A stretch of 21,641 bases of DNA from JBFLXN01 sp040755715 [NCBI: Candidatus Edwardsbacteria bacterium] (GCA_040755715.1 JBFLXN010000035.1:1-21641); one strand, 5' to 3'; positions 7,577 to 14,219 are shown, numbered from the stretch's first letter. The notes: generated by a model from the sequence alone, not told the origin. Made by a program: numbers and translations.

Positions 7577-8683
7577 ATGGCAGAAAAGATTACTTTAAGT
7601 GTAATTAAGGCAGATATTGGAGGCTATGTTGGCCACTCCAGTATGCATCCAGCCCTGATGGAAAAAGCCAGAGAAAAACTCGGTGAAGCCAAGAAAAAAG
7701 GACTTCTCGTTGATTTCCATGTGACCAGAGTTGGCGATGATTTGGAAATGATTATGACCCACCGCCACGGCATAGATTATGAACCAATTCACAAGTTAGC
7801 CTGGGATATCTGTGTAGAGTGCACTAATGTAGCTAAGAGTCTAAAATTGTATGGTGCGGGTCAGGACCTATTGAAAGATGCTTTTGCGGGCACGGTAAAG
7901 GGAATGGGCCCTGGCTGTGCGGAAATGGAATTTGTAGAGAGAACCAGTGAACCGGTCTTAATCTTTATGGCTGACAAGACGGCACCGGGTGCCTGGAATA
8001 TGCCTCTCTACAAAATTTTTGCTGACCCATTTAATACCATTGGTCTGGTGATTGACCCGAAAATTCACGACGGATTCAAATTTGAAGTGCTGGATGTTAT
8101 GCAAAACCGTCGGATTGTCCTTTCTTGCCCGGAGGAAACCTACGACCTCTTGGTACTAATTGGGGCGCCAGATAAATATATCATTAGAAATGTCTATCGC
8201 AAATCAGACAATGAGATTGGTGCCACTTCCTCAACCCAGAGACTCAATCTTTTGGCTGGAAGATATGTGGGCAAAGACGACCCAGTGATGATCGTGCGCT
8301 CACAGAGTGGTATGCCTGCGGTAGGTGAAATTCTGGAACCGTTTGCCTTTCCTCATTGTGTAGCTGGCTGGATGAGGGGTTCTCACTACGGACCACTGAT
8401 GCCAACATCATTTGATAGAGCAAACCCATCTCGTTTTGATGGACCACCGAGAGTGATTTGCGCCGGGTTTCAACTGAATAACGGGATGCTGGTTGGTCCC
8501 AGAGATATGTTTGATGACCCAAGTTTTGACCGAGCCAGAAGTGCCGCCAATCGGATTGCTGATTATTTGAGACAACACGGACCCTTTGAACCACATCGTT
8601 TGCCCTTAGATGAAATGGAATATACTACTTTGCCTGAAGTAATGAAAAAATTAAAAGACAGATTTGAAAAACTGCCAGAGTGA
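7577..8683 (+). CDS. fbp: Bifunctional fructose-1,6-bisphosphate aldolase/phosphatase (archaeal type)
   Basis: This is the bifunctional enzyme of gluconeogenesis that condenses triose phosphates to fructose 1,6-bisphosphate and dephosphorylates it to fructose 6-phosphate. It is full length at 368 residues. The N-terminal block TLSVIKADIGGYVGHSSMHP carries metal-binding Asp13 and the adjacent histidines. DVM, VGDDLEMIMTHRHG and MADKTAPGAWNMP are conserved blocks with further Asp and Lys ligands. RYVGKDDP at 229-236 contains Tyr230 and Lys233, which align with the catalytic tyrosine and Schiff-base lysine of the archaeal enzymes. The family occurs in archaea and in deep-branching, often thermophilic, bacterial lineages. 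AGAGGAGG at 7561-7568 sets the start. A dedicated class II aldolase lies 0.9 kb downstream, so this enzyme likely serves the gluconeogenic direction only. The HEPN gene begins immediately after its stop. Confidence 0.96.
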   Translation: MAEKITLSVIKADIGGYVGHSSMHPALMEKAREKLGEAKKKGLLVDFHVTRVGDDLEMIMTHRHGIDYEPIHKLAWDICVECTNVAKSLKLYGAGQDLLKDAFAGTVKGMGPGCAEMEFVERTSEPVLIFMADKTAPGAWNMPLYKIFADPFNTIGLVIDPKIHDGFKFEVLDVMQNRRIVLSCPEETYDLLVLIGAPDKYIIRNVYRKSDNEIGATSSTQRLNLLAGRYVGKDDPVMIVRSQSGMPAVGEILEPFAFPHCVAGWMRGSHYGPLMPTSFDRANPSRFDGPPRVICAGFQLNNGMLVGPRDMFDDPSFDRARSAANRIADYLRQHGPFEPHRLPLDEMEYTTLPEVMKKLKDRFEKLPE

Positions 8684-8685
8684 AT

Positions 8686-9078
8686 ATGCCGAGCAGACAC
8701 GAAGATTGGCTAAGACAAGCGGAGAGAGACTTATTTCATGCTCAACACGCCTTGGAAGACGGAGATTATGAATGGACCTGTTTTGCCTCTCAACAGGCGG
8801 CAGAGAAAGCAGTCAAAGGGTTGTACCAAAAATTTGGGGCCGATGCCTGGGGTCATTCTGTAAGTGTTTTATTAGCGAATCTTCCCTCTGGGATTAAACC
8901 ACACGAAGAATTGTTAGATGTGGCTAAAGGATTAGATAAATATTATATCCCTCCGCGCTATCCCAATTCTTACCCTACTGGTGCCCCTTATGAGTATTAT
9001 ACGAAGGAAGAAGCGCGAAGAGCTATAGATTATGCCACCAGAATCATCTCCTTCTGTAAAGATAAGTTACTTTCCTAA
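8686..9078 (+). CDS. HEPN-domain protein, partner of the adjacent nucleotidyltransferase
   Basis: A HEPN-domain protein of the type that travels with minimal nucleotidyltransferases. RHEDWLRQAERDLFHAQHAL, then CFASQQAAEKAVKGL, WGHSVSVLL, and the closing KEEARRAIDYATRIISF follow the four-helix HEPN pattern. The Rx4-6H motif of ribonuclease-active HEPN toxins is not visible, so RNase activity should not be assumed. The chosen ATG at 8686 is 2 bases after the stop of the FBP aldolase/phosphatase gene and gives the usual family N-terminus; a GTG at 8680 overlapping that stop is an alternative. The nucleotidyltransferase reading frame overlaps its 3' end by 47 bases, a sign of coupled translation. 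The pair may be a MNT/HEPN toxin-antitoxin-like module, or a functional nucleotidyltransferase with a helper subunit. Confidence 0.85.
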   Translation: MPSRHEDWLRQAERDLFHAQHALEDGDYEWTCFASQQAAEKAVKGLYQKFGADAWGHSVSVLLANLPSGIKPHEELLDVAKGLDKYYIPPRYPNSYPTGAPYEYYTKEEARRAIDYATRIISFCKDKLLS

Positions 9079-9391
9079 AGAGAATGTCTGGGAAGCAGTA
9101 CAAGCCTTGGCCAGACAACTGTTGCGTGAACATCAAGAAATTTGTAGGATTATTCTATTCGGCTCTCTGGTACGAGGCGATGCAGTCCCGGGAAGCGATG
9201 TTGACCTGCTTATTATTTTGAAGGGCTCAAATGAGCCCTTTTTACAAAGAATTGTCAACTATCTTCCCACACAATTTCCAGTCGGGATAGATGTCTTTCC
9301 TTACACAGAAACCGAACTAAAAATGATGCTTGAACAAGGCAATTACTTTCTCCAAAAAGCACTAAAAGAAGGAATAGAGATTTCACACTAA
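9032..9391 (+). CDS. Minimal nucleotidyltransferase (MNT)
   Basis: A small nucleotidyltransferase of the polymerase-beta superfamily. IILFGSLVRGDAVPGSDVDLLII contains the signature GS (44-45) and the metal-binding pair Asp56 and Asp58. A third acidic residue is supplied by GIDVFPYTE near residue 87. Only the catalytic core is present at 119 residues. In MntA/HepT systems such proteins modify the HEPN partner with AMP; that role here is inferred only from the pairing. The start overlaps the HEPN gene by 47 bases, and no alternative start downstream is as good, though the first 12 or so residues look unlike the family. A strong hairpin followed by T residues lies inside the gene at 9221-9243. 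Confidence 0.85.
   Translation: MPPESSPSVKISYFPKENVWEAVQALARQLLREHQEICRIILFGSLVRGDAVPGSDVDLLIILKGSNEPFLQRIVNYLPTQFPVGIDVFPYTETELKMMLEQGNYFLQKALKEGIEISH
9221..9243 (+). terminator. Intrinsic-terminator-like hairpin inside the MNT gene
   Basis: AAGGGCTC (9221-9228) and GAGCCCTT (9233-9240) form a perfect 8-bp stem with an AAAT loop, and the T run continues to 9243, giving five T in a row. The shape is that of an intrinsic terminator, but it lies in the middle of the nucleotidyltransferase reading frame and encodes a normal-looking segment (LKGSNEPFL). It may attenuate, or may be chance. Confidence 0.35.
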
Positions 9392-9406
9392 AATCAAAAA
9401 TGAAAA

Positions 9407-9485
9407 GGCAAAAATCAAAATCACATATCAAAATCTATCCGTCTCAGGCGGATTGATTTTTAGCTTGTGTTTTTGATATTTTGCC
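9407..9485. repeat. Long imperfect inverted repeat between MNT and aldolase genes
   Basis: The left arm starting GGCAAAAATCAAAATCACA and the right arm ending TTTTGATATTTTGCC are imperfect reverse complements. They are closed by ATCCG-TCTCAGG-CGGAT near 9438-9454, giving a hairpin almost 80 bases long. Similar AAATCAAATATCAAAATG sequence recurs at 10487-10510 after the aldolase gene, so this belongs to a dispersed AT-rich repeat family. It could separate the two transcripts. Confidence 0.7.
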
Positions 9486-9506
9486 GCCTAGGAAATTGAA
9501 TAAAGC

Positions 9507-9527
9507 CACCCCGATAAAATCGGGGTG
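9507..9527. repeat. Perfect palindrome CACCCCGAT-AAA-ATCGGGGTG
   Basis: A 9-bp perfect stem with an AAA loop, 26 bases before the class II aldolase start. A weak promoter-like pair (TTGATA at 9473-9478 and TTGAAT at 9496-9501, 17-base spacer) lies just upstream, which would place the hairpin in the 5' leader. It shares its core with the palindromes at 4625-4657 and 14260-14278. Confidence 0.85.
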
Positions 9528-9552
9528 AATCTATGGCTAATATCTTGTTAGT

Positions 9553-10407
9553 ATGCCTTTAGTTACAAGCAAAGAACTCTTAATCAAAGCCCAGAAAGAA
9601 GGCTATGCTGTTGGTGCCTTCAATGCCAACAATTTGGAATATATCCAGGCAATCGTGGAATCCGCTACTGAAGAAAAGGCGCCGGTAATTTTGCAGGTTA
9701 GCCAGGGGGCGATTAAATATGCCGGACTTGAATTCGTTACTGAAATAGTAAAGATTGCCGCAGAACAGGCACCTATTCCTGTTGTCTTACATCTTGACCA
9801 TGGCACATCGTTTGAACAGAATGTTCAATGTTTGCGAGCAGGGTTTACCTCTTTGATGTACGACGGTTCCTTAGAACCGTTAGAGAAAAATATTACTATT
9901 ACCTCAAAGATTTGTGAAATTGCCCATAGTGTAGGCATTCCGCTAGAAGCAGAATTAGGAAGAGTTGCCGGGAGTGAAGAAGGACACAACGAGGCCGAGA
10001 TTGAAGAGTTAAAAACAAATCCTGCCCAAGCCAGAGAGTTTGTAGAAAAGACAGGATGTGATTCTCTGGCGATAGCTATTGGGAGTGTCCATCGGATGCA
10101 GACAAAAGAAGCATCCTTAGATATTGAGCGACTCAAAAAAATCAGACGGACAATAGATACTCCTTTGGTTTTGCATGGTGGTTCAGGTGTTTCTGAAAAA
10201 AGCATCAGAGATGGAATAAAGAATGGGTTAGCCAAAATAAATGTTGCCACTCAGTTGAATATGGCGTTTAGTAATGGTGTGAAAGAAGGACTTAAGAAAT
10301 ATCCGGATGAAGTGGACCCGCGTAAATTTTTGACCGAAGCAAAAAAGGCCGTCAAAGAAATAGTGCGCTACCACATCAGGCTATTTGAATGCAATGGGAA
10401 GGGATAG
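9553..10407 (+). CDS. fba: Class II fructose-bisphosphate aldolase
   Basis: A zinc-dependent aldolase that splits fructose 1,6-bisphosphate to glyceraldehyde 3-phosphate and dihydroxyacetone phosphate. It is full length at 284 residues. VVLHLDHGTS carries catalytic Asp82 and zinc ligand His83. LEAELGRVAG supplies the conserved glutamates of the second metal site. IGSVHR and LVLHGGSG supply zinc ligands His180 and His208 with the phosphate-binding glycines, and AKINVATQLN is the conserved C-terminal phosphate-binding block. Residue 181 is Arg where glycine is common (SHG). Tagatose-bisphosphate aldolases are close relatives, so sugar preference is not fully certain. No good ribosome-binding site is visible, and an in-frame stop 15 bases upstream fixes the start near 9553. 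It is the last gene of the + strand block. Confidence 0.94.
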   Translation: MPLVTSKELLIKAQKEGYAVGAFNANNLEYIQAIVESATEEKAPVILQVSQGAIKYAGLEFVTEIVKIAAEQAPIPVVLHLDHGTSFEQNVQCLRAGFTSLMYDGSLEPLEKNITITSKICEIAHSVGIPLEAELGRVAGSEEGHNEAEIEELKTNPAQAREFVEKTGCDSLAIAIGSVHRMQTKEASLDIERLKKIRRTIDTPLVLHGGSGVSEKSIRDGIKNGLAKINVATQLNMAFSNGVKEGLKKYPDEVDPRKFLTEAKKAVKEIVRYHIRLFECNGKG

Positions 10408-10644
10408 GTTCATCACAAACTGGACAGAGGCACAATTTGCATTTATGCCGAACCAAGTGAGGCTTATCTTGGAGGCCTAGGAATTTCAAAAATCAAATAT
10501 CAAAATGACATATCAAAATTTAAAATTTTTGAATTTTAAATGGTTAAAATATCAATCCCTTCACCTACTCTGACTTTTCTTAAAATCTGGTAGAGATATT
10601 TTCTGTTTCTTTGTTGTAGCCCTTCTTGAACAACAGTTCTCATA
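10408..10644. other. Convergent intergenic region with AT-rich hairpin
   Basis: This gap lies between the aldolase gene and the converging lipoprotein gene. It contains an AAATCAAATATCAAAATG-type repeat (from about 10487) related to 9407-9485, and a perfect hairpin TTTAAAATT-TTTG-AATTTTAAA at 10519-10540, a candidate bidirectional transcription end. A 28-residue open frame at 10394-10480 is too short to call. Nothing else was recognised. Confidence 0.5.
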
Positions 10645-10815
10645 TCAGAATGCTTCCAGTTTTTCTATGGATTCGCCCAGGGTGTCTTCATCCAGTTCGG
10701 ATTTTAACTGTTCGTAGGACTTTAGCACTTCTTCTGGCGCCGTCTTCTTCTTGAAGCAACTGGGAAAAACCAAAATGCACATTATGATGACTAATATTGT
10801 AGGATAGGATTTCAT
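10645..10815 (-). CDS. Small putative lipoprotein, 56 aa
   Basis: A 56-residue putative lipoprotein. The start at 10815 is preferred over longer forms because GAGG sits 5 bases ahead of its ATG and it opens with a classic export signal: MKSYP, then a hydrophobic core (TILVIIMCILVF), then PSC as a lipobox-like end. The mature part is short and charged (KKKTAPEEVLKSYEQLKSELDED), helical, with no known domain. Its small size suggests either a genuine short lipoprotein or the N-terminal remnant of a longer one. It is the last gene of the - strand block and is followed by AT-rich repeats. Confidence 0.5.
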   Translation of the reverse strand: MKSYPTILVIIMCILVFPSCFKKKTAPEEVLKSYEQLKSELDEDTLGESIEKLEAF

Positions 10816-10932
10816 ATTTCCTCTATAAATTTCCTTGACCCTATAGGAAATTATACATTGAACCACAGAGTTCACAGAGAGCACAGAGATTTGTAAGTTA
10901 ATAGAAGTTCATAAAATTAGATAAGGAGATTA

Positions 10933-10995
10933 GCCTCGTAGAGGCGATCTGTTTGTAGAAATAAAATTAAACGTCAAAGATAGCTCCGTAGGAGC
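10933..10995. repeat. Pair of REP-like palindromes with GTA centre
   Basis: GCCTC-GTA-GAGGC (10933-10945) and GCTCC-GTA-GGAGC (10983-10995) are two 5-bp-stem palindromes with the same centre, starting 50 bases apart. Both have the context TAG before and GA after (tagcctcgtagaggcga, tagctccgtaggagcga). They look like two units of one palindromic repeat family with compensating stem changes. Confidence 0.7.
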
Positions 10996-11090
10996 GACCT
11001 TAGCCTGTGTGTTCTCTCTGTAGCCAGTTTTTTCCCTTGCCCACCGTTTGACTTGCACTGGAGTAAGTTCCCGCTTCAGAATTTCAATAA

Positions 11091-11159
11091 TTACCACGAA
11101 AGCACGAAATTAAGAAGACACGGAATTAAAAGAGATTTTCTTCGTGACTTCGTGGTTTA
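11091..11159. repeat. Inverted repeat of ACCACGAA units
   Basis: The left arm TTACCACGAAAGCACGAA (11091-11108) faces the right arm TTCGTGACTTCGTGGTTTA (11141-11159), a near-complete reverse complement. ACACGG between them is another degenerate unit. A similar CACGAATGAATATG-type run lies at 18068-18098 between the cysteine desulfurase and lepA genes. The hairpin lies just after the HEAT-repeat gene stop and may mark its transcript end. Confidence 0.7.
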
Positions 11160-11203
11160 TCTTGTTTCTTCAGGCATACTGGCGGTGTAAGACATCTTCC
11201 CTG

Positions 11204-11803
11204 CTATTTTTCAACATATTTCCTGACAACATCCAGAACATAATCAATCTTTTTCCAAGAATAAACTTCTTTTTTGTATTCCGGAAATCTTCTCAACAAT
11301 TTAATCAAGGAAGAGGCCACTGCTCTCCAAACAAATCTTCGTTCATCTTGAGCCAGAATTTTTAGTAACTCTAAGGAACTTTTGGGATATTTTACCCCAA
11401 ACATCACTCCCAGACACATTGCTATATTCCAGCGGACATTTTGATTCTCTTCTTTTATGAGTTCTCTGAACCGTTTGAAGGCATCATCAGGGTTTCTATA
11501 GGCAATCGCACTAAGAGCGAATGGTCCGCAATTTTTCCTTACATAATTTTCATCGTCGTATAATAAAGGAACTAATAATTCAAAGGCTTCTCGGTAATGT
11601 TTTTTATTTATTCTAAGCAAACCGACTTCAAGGGCTCTGCGAATATTTGGATTTGGGTCTTTTATCCATTCTTTCCAAACAGGTAGATATTCTTCAAAAT
11701 ATTTATCGTTTATTTTCTTAATCTCATCGGTTGCCCCTTCTCTTATCTGCCAATCTCCATCATTCGCTTTTTTCCTAATTTTTTTAAGAAGCTTCTTATC
11801 CAT
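11204..11803 (-). CDS. HEAT-repeat protein, 199 aa
   Basis: A soluble protein made of HEAT-like helical pairs, for example DGDWQIREGATDEIKKI, DPNPNIRRALEVGLLRI, DENYVRKNCGPFALSAIA, NQNVRWNIAMCLGVMFG and DERRFVWRAVASSLIKLL. The D-x-x-(V/I)-R pattern recurs about every 35 residues. It resembles the HEAT-like domain of DNA alkylation repair (AlkD-type) proteins, but AlkD residues cannot be checked by eye, so a scaffold role is as likely. There is no signal peptide. It is the last gene of the run that starts with the broken methyltransferase, 83 bases after the preceding gene, and may be separate from that operon. Confidence 0.75.
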   Translation of the reverse strand: MDKKLLKKIRKKANDGDWQIREGATDEIKKINDKYFEEYLPVWKEWIKDPNPNIRRALEVGLLRINKKHYREAFELLVPLLYDDENYVRKNCGPFALSAIAYRNPDDAFKRFRELIKEENQNVRWNIAMCLGVMFGVKYPKSSLELLKILAQDERRFVWRAVASSLIKLLRRFPEYKKEVYSWKKIDYVLDVVRKYVEK

Positions 11804-11886
11804 ATTTATCAGTTACTTCGCCTTCTTTTTATTATATCTTAGACAATGCGATGGTTTTTTCACTAGACACAGCATTACTTCTCATA

Positions 11887-12210
11887 TCATTTCTTACCTT
11901 TCCATACCGCTCCCCGAATTACGAAAAACCTATCTTTAACTCCAAAATTCTTATACAAATTCTCGGTTACGGTTCCTGTTGGATAATTAGTTTTCTCCTG
12001 TATGGCTACAAGTTCTATTGCCACAAGCAAAAACTCAACCGTGAATTCTCCAACTCTATCCAGTTCTTTGAAGGGTTCAATGTGTTCAGGTCTAAAAAAC
12101 TGGAGAGTGGGTGGGAATGCAGTTACAGGTCTAATCTGACTAAGCATTGTTAGAATATGCTCTTTTAATTCTAGAGTCAGAGATGGATTAAAAGCGTGCT
12201 TGACATACAT
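11887..12210 (-). CDS. Uncharacterised protein, 107 aa, in restriction-like operon
   Basis: I do not recognise this protein. The start at 12210 (MYVKHAFNPSLTLE) overlaps nothing and lies 2 bases after the stop of the zinc-ribbon gene; a TTG start 3 codons earlier is possible. It is soluble, with predicted helix in the first 35 residues and strands in the second half (EFTVEFLLVAIELVAIQE, KDRFFVIRGAVWKGKK), and has no cysteine cluster or membrane segment. The tight packing with the two genes before it (stop-start gaps of 2 bases or less) indicates one transcript with the endonuclease-like gene, so a role in the same system or as an accessory is inferred. Confidence 0.65.
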   Translation of the reverse strand: MYVKHAFNPSLTLELKEHILTMLSQIRPVTAFPPTLQFFRPEHIEPFKELDRVGEFTVEFLLVAIELVAIQEKTNYPTGTVTENLYKNFGVKDRFFVIRGAVWKGKK

Positions 12211-12212
12211 CT

Positions 12213-12374
12213 CTAACAATCCTCTATTTCTGCCATCAGCTCGGATATTTCAGTTAAAACCCACTCTCGACCGCACTCACATTTTCCTCGGTATTCATTC
12301 TGATACTGACCCCCATATACCTCGAGCTCAACTTCTTTTCCACATAAACATTTAATTGTCATTTTAGATTTCAT
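12213..12374 (-). CDS. Small zinc-ribbon protein, 53 aa
   Basis: A 53-residue protein with two CxCG knuckles: IKCLCGKEVELE near residue 8 and GKCECGREWVLTE near residue 31, spaced as in a zinc ribbon. The start ATG at 12374 is preceded by GGAGG with a 5-base gap and overlaps the TGA of the endonuclease-like gene as ATGA, which indicates translational coupling. The next gene begins 2 bases after its stop. It is probably a small nucleic-acid or protein-binding accessory factor; function is not known. Confidence 0.75.
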   Translation of the reverse strand: MKSKMTIKCLCGKEVELEVYGGQYQNEYRGKCECGREWVLTEISELMAEIEDC

Positions 12375-13153
12375 AATTGCCTCCATCTCTCAATTATTCC
12401 AAATTTTTCTCGTTGGTCACTGTAAACTAATGCAGAGTTATACAACCGTTCTAATTCGTTATAAAGCCTAAACAATAATCTATCGCTATAACTTTTAAAT
12501 GGTGTCTGATTAATATATTGATTAAATAAATTTTTTTCTTTGTCACTTGGACCGATAATAAAAAATCTCGTAGGGAATCTTCTTGGTATCTTTAACAGTC
12601 TGTCTAAACCAGATTTAACTCTTGTTGTTTCTTCTACCTCAAAAGCGTAAACTGGAAACAATCCATAATCATCTTCATCAAACCATATGGCGTCTATCTC
12701 TCTAATCTTCGCTAAATTAGGGCCCTTAAAAATATCAGTGCAGTCGGCCACTGTCACAAAATCTTTTAACGGTTTGTCTTGAAAAGTTCTAATAGTCTGG
12801 TCATGTGAAGGTGCATAAGTTTCATATCCATAAATTTTCCCAAGCGTGACTAACATTCCTTGCGCAATTCCATGGTCAATTTCTGGTTTCTCAGTAAAAC
12901 TTTGTGCCTCTGTCTTTATTGAAACTTCATTTACAACTTTATAAATACCGCTTCTTTCGGGTAGTACTGGTTCAAAAATCTTATATTGCCTTACAACTCT
13001 CCTAATGGTATCCTGCCAAGTTGGATTTGTCTTAGTTTTAGGATGACCTTCTACAATTTTATGAATCTCAGATAAATGACCTTGTCCACCTAATTCTAAT
13101 AGGGCGTCCTTAACAACATCTTTCCAAGTTAACTTTTGTTTATTTTTATTCAT
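12371..13153 (-). CDS. Putative restriction endonuclease: N-terminal HARE-type winged helix and PD-(D/E)xK-like domain
   Basis: A 260-residue protein placed where a cognate endonuclease is expected after a methyltransferase. Residues 8-75 look like a HARE/winged-helix DNA-binding domain (WKDVVKDALLELGGQGHLSEIH, then NPTWQDTIRRVVRQYKIF and GIYKVV). Residues 145-195 carry REIDAIWFDED (Asp154) and PVYAFEVEETTRVKSGLDRL (Glu172, Glu174), the D...ExE/K arrangement of PD-(D/E)xK nucleases in which the lysine is replaced. This pattern is shared with proteins annotated as restriction endonuclease-like. It starts 1 base after the methyltransferase remnant stop and overlaps the zinc-ribbon gene. A role as a site-specific nuclease is inferred; it could also be a regulatory DNA-binding protein. 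It appears intact, although the methyltransferase is not. Confidence 0.68.
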   Translation of the reverse strand: MNKNKQKLTWKDVVKDALLELGGQGHLSEIHKIVEGHPKTKTNPTWQDTIRRVVRQYKIFEPVLPERSGIYKVVNEVSIKTEAQSFTEKPEIDHGIAQGMLVTLGKIYGYETYAPSHDQTIRTFQDKPLKDFVTVADCTDIFKGPNLAKIREIDAIWFDEDDYGLFPVYAFEVEETTRVKSGLDRLLKIPRRFPTRFFIIGPSDKEKNLFNQYINQTPFKSYSDRLLFRLYNELERLYNSALVYSDQREKFGIIERWRQL

Positions 13154-13154
13154 C

Positions 13155-14193
13155 TTAGTTAAGCCATAAATTATTAAGTGTCAACATATCTACCAATCTT
13201 TTAGCAAGAGGTTCTACATATCCATCTATTCTTACATCTTGAGTTTGGATTGCCAAGAACGCATCTTTGCTTATGCTAGGCAACTCTCGATTTACAAATT
13301 CTTTTGTCTCCTTCAAATAATGTTCAACATTTGAGCGAGAAGGATTATTGCTCAAAAATGGGGATTTGATAAAAAGCAATTTCTTATTTCCTCTCTCTTT
13401 TAAAAAGCAAATTTCATCTGAATGAGAGATAAAAGTCCTAATTGAATATTTGTCTCCATTTGAATATCTATCAATTATATTTTTGTTCAAACGTTTTTCA
13501 AAATCCTTCTCTGGAAAAATCCATACCGTTGTGGTTTCAAGTCCGTCTAATTTTCTCTTTAGCAGGGGTTTCTCCAAGGTTGGAACAACCAGACCATAAT
13601 CTATGCCACTTTCTTTTACACTTAAAGGAAGGAATGTTTTAGGTTTTTCAAAAATTGGTAGATACTCATGAGCTAAAAGAAGAAAGAAGAGTCAATTGTT
13701 GCATAGATACAGGAAAATCTAAATTTCTCTTTGCCAGCTCTATAGCTTTATCGTTGATGTCAAGGGCTACGCACTTTCTTCCCAGCAATTTTGCTTCTAC
13801 TGCGGTCGTGCCAGCACCGCAGAAATAATCCAAAACTAACTCGGCAGGTTTTGAATATTTGAGAATAACATTTCTTGGAATATAAGGAGACCAATTGCCT
13901 CTGTACTCTCCACTATGAGTTGCCCACTTACCCCTTTGTTTAAAACTCCAGACCGTGGTTTGCTCTTCTTTAAAATCTTTTGGGCAAAGGGCTTTTACTT
14001 TTTTAGTCCCGACAAGTCGGGATAAAGCGCTAATATTGATTCCTTTTGACTCAGTAATAAGCCGCTCAATATATCTGAATGTAACTCTATATTTCCGGCC
14101 AATTTCTATATCAGGAGTTCCCCTTGCTTTTTCCTGCAAGATTGCCTCTCGAAGCTCTTTTTCGGTTGCGAAACTTATTTTTTGATTAGACAT
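13155..14193 (-). pseudogene. DNA methyltransferase (N4/N6 type), broken by internal deletion and frameshift
   Basis: Two reading frames belong to one amino-methyltransferase. The first (14193 to 13666) has an N-terminal helical region, the block WATHSGEYRGNWSPYIPRN (motif X) and the SAM-binding motif I DYFCGAGTTAVEAKLLGR with LDIND, then runs out of frame after LDFPVS and stops. The second (open from about 13690 to 13155) resumes with FLLLAHEYLPIFEKPKTF, a block expected near the end of the catalytic domain, and continues to an intact C-terminal domain. Motif IV (DPPY or a variant) and its surroundings, roughly 100 residues by family comparison, are missing between the two, so the product should be inactive. 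A palindrome interrupts the first part at 14007-14022. The endonuclease-like gene follows directly. An assembly collapse is possible. Confidence 0.82.
14007..14022. repeat. Palindrome TCCCGAC-AA-GTCGGGA inside the methyltransferase remnant
   Basis: A perfect 7-bp stem around AA, encoding the segment LSRLVG in the methyltransferase frame. The CCCGAC/GTCGGG core is shared with the palindrome at 21590-21609. Confidence 0.8.
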
Positions 14194-14219
14194 TGTTTAT
14201 CATCTCTCATTGATTGTGA

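Larger units (their letters stand above)
10816..11203. other. Repeat-filled intergenic region, 388 bases
   Basis: No coding sequence was found. In order it holds CACAGAG-type short repeats (10859-10889), a pair of REP-like palindromes (10933-10995), and a CACGAA/TTCGTG inverted repeat (11091-11159) that ends 45 bases after the HEAT-repeat gene on the transcribed strand. The lipoprotein promoter may lie near 10847-10852, where the - strand reads TATAAT, but no good -35 is seen. Confidence 0.6.

Noticed and set aside
8244-8594. A 116-residue open frame on the - strand inside the FBP aldolase/phosphatase gene.
   Set aside because: It is antisense to conserved catalytic sequence and has no domain features.
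9825-10250. A 141-residue open frame on the - strand inside the class II aldolase gene.
   Set aside because: It lies opposite a clear, complete enzyme gene and its translation shows no family pattern; it is a shadow frame.
10394-10480. A 28-residue open frame overlapping the end of the aldolase gene.
   Set aside because: It is too short, has no ribosome-binding site of its own and no recognisable sequence.
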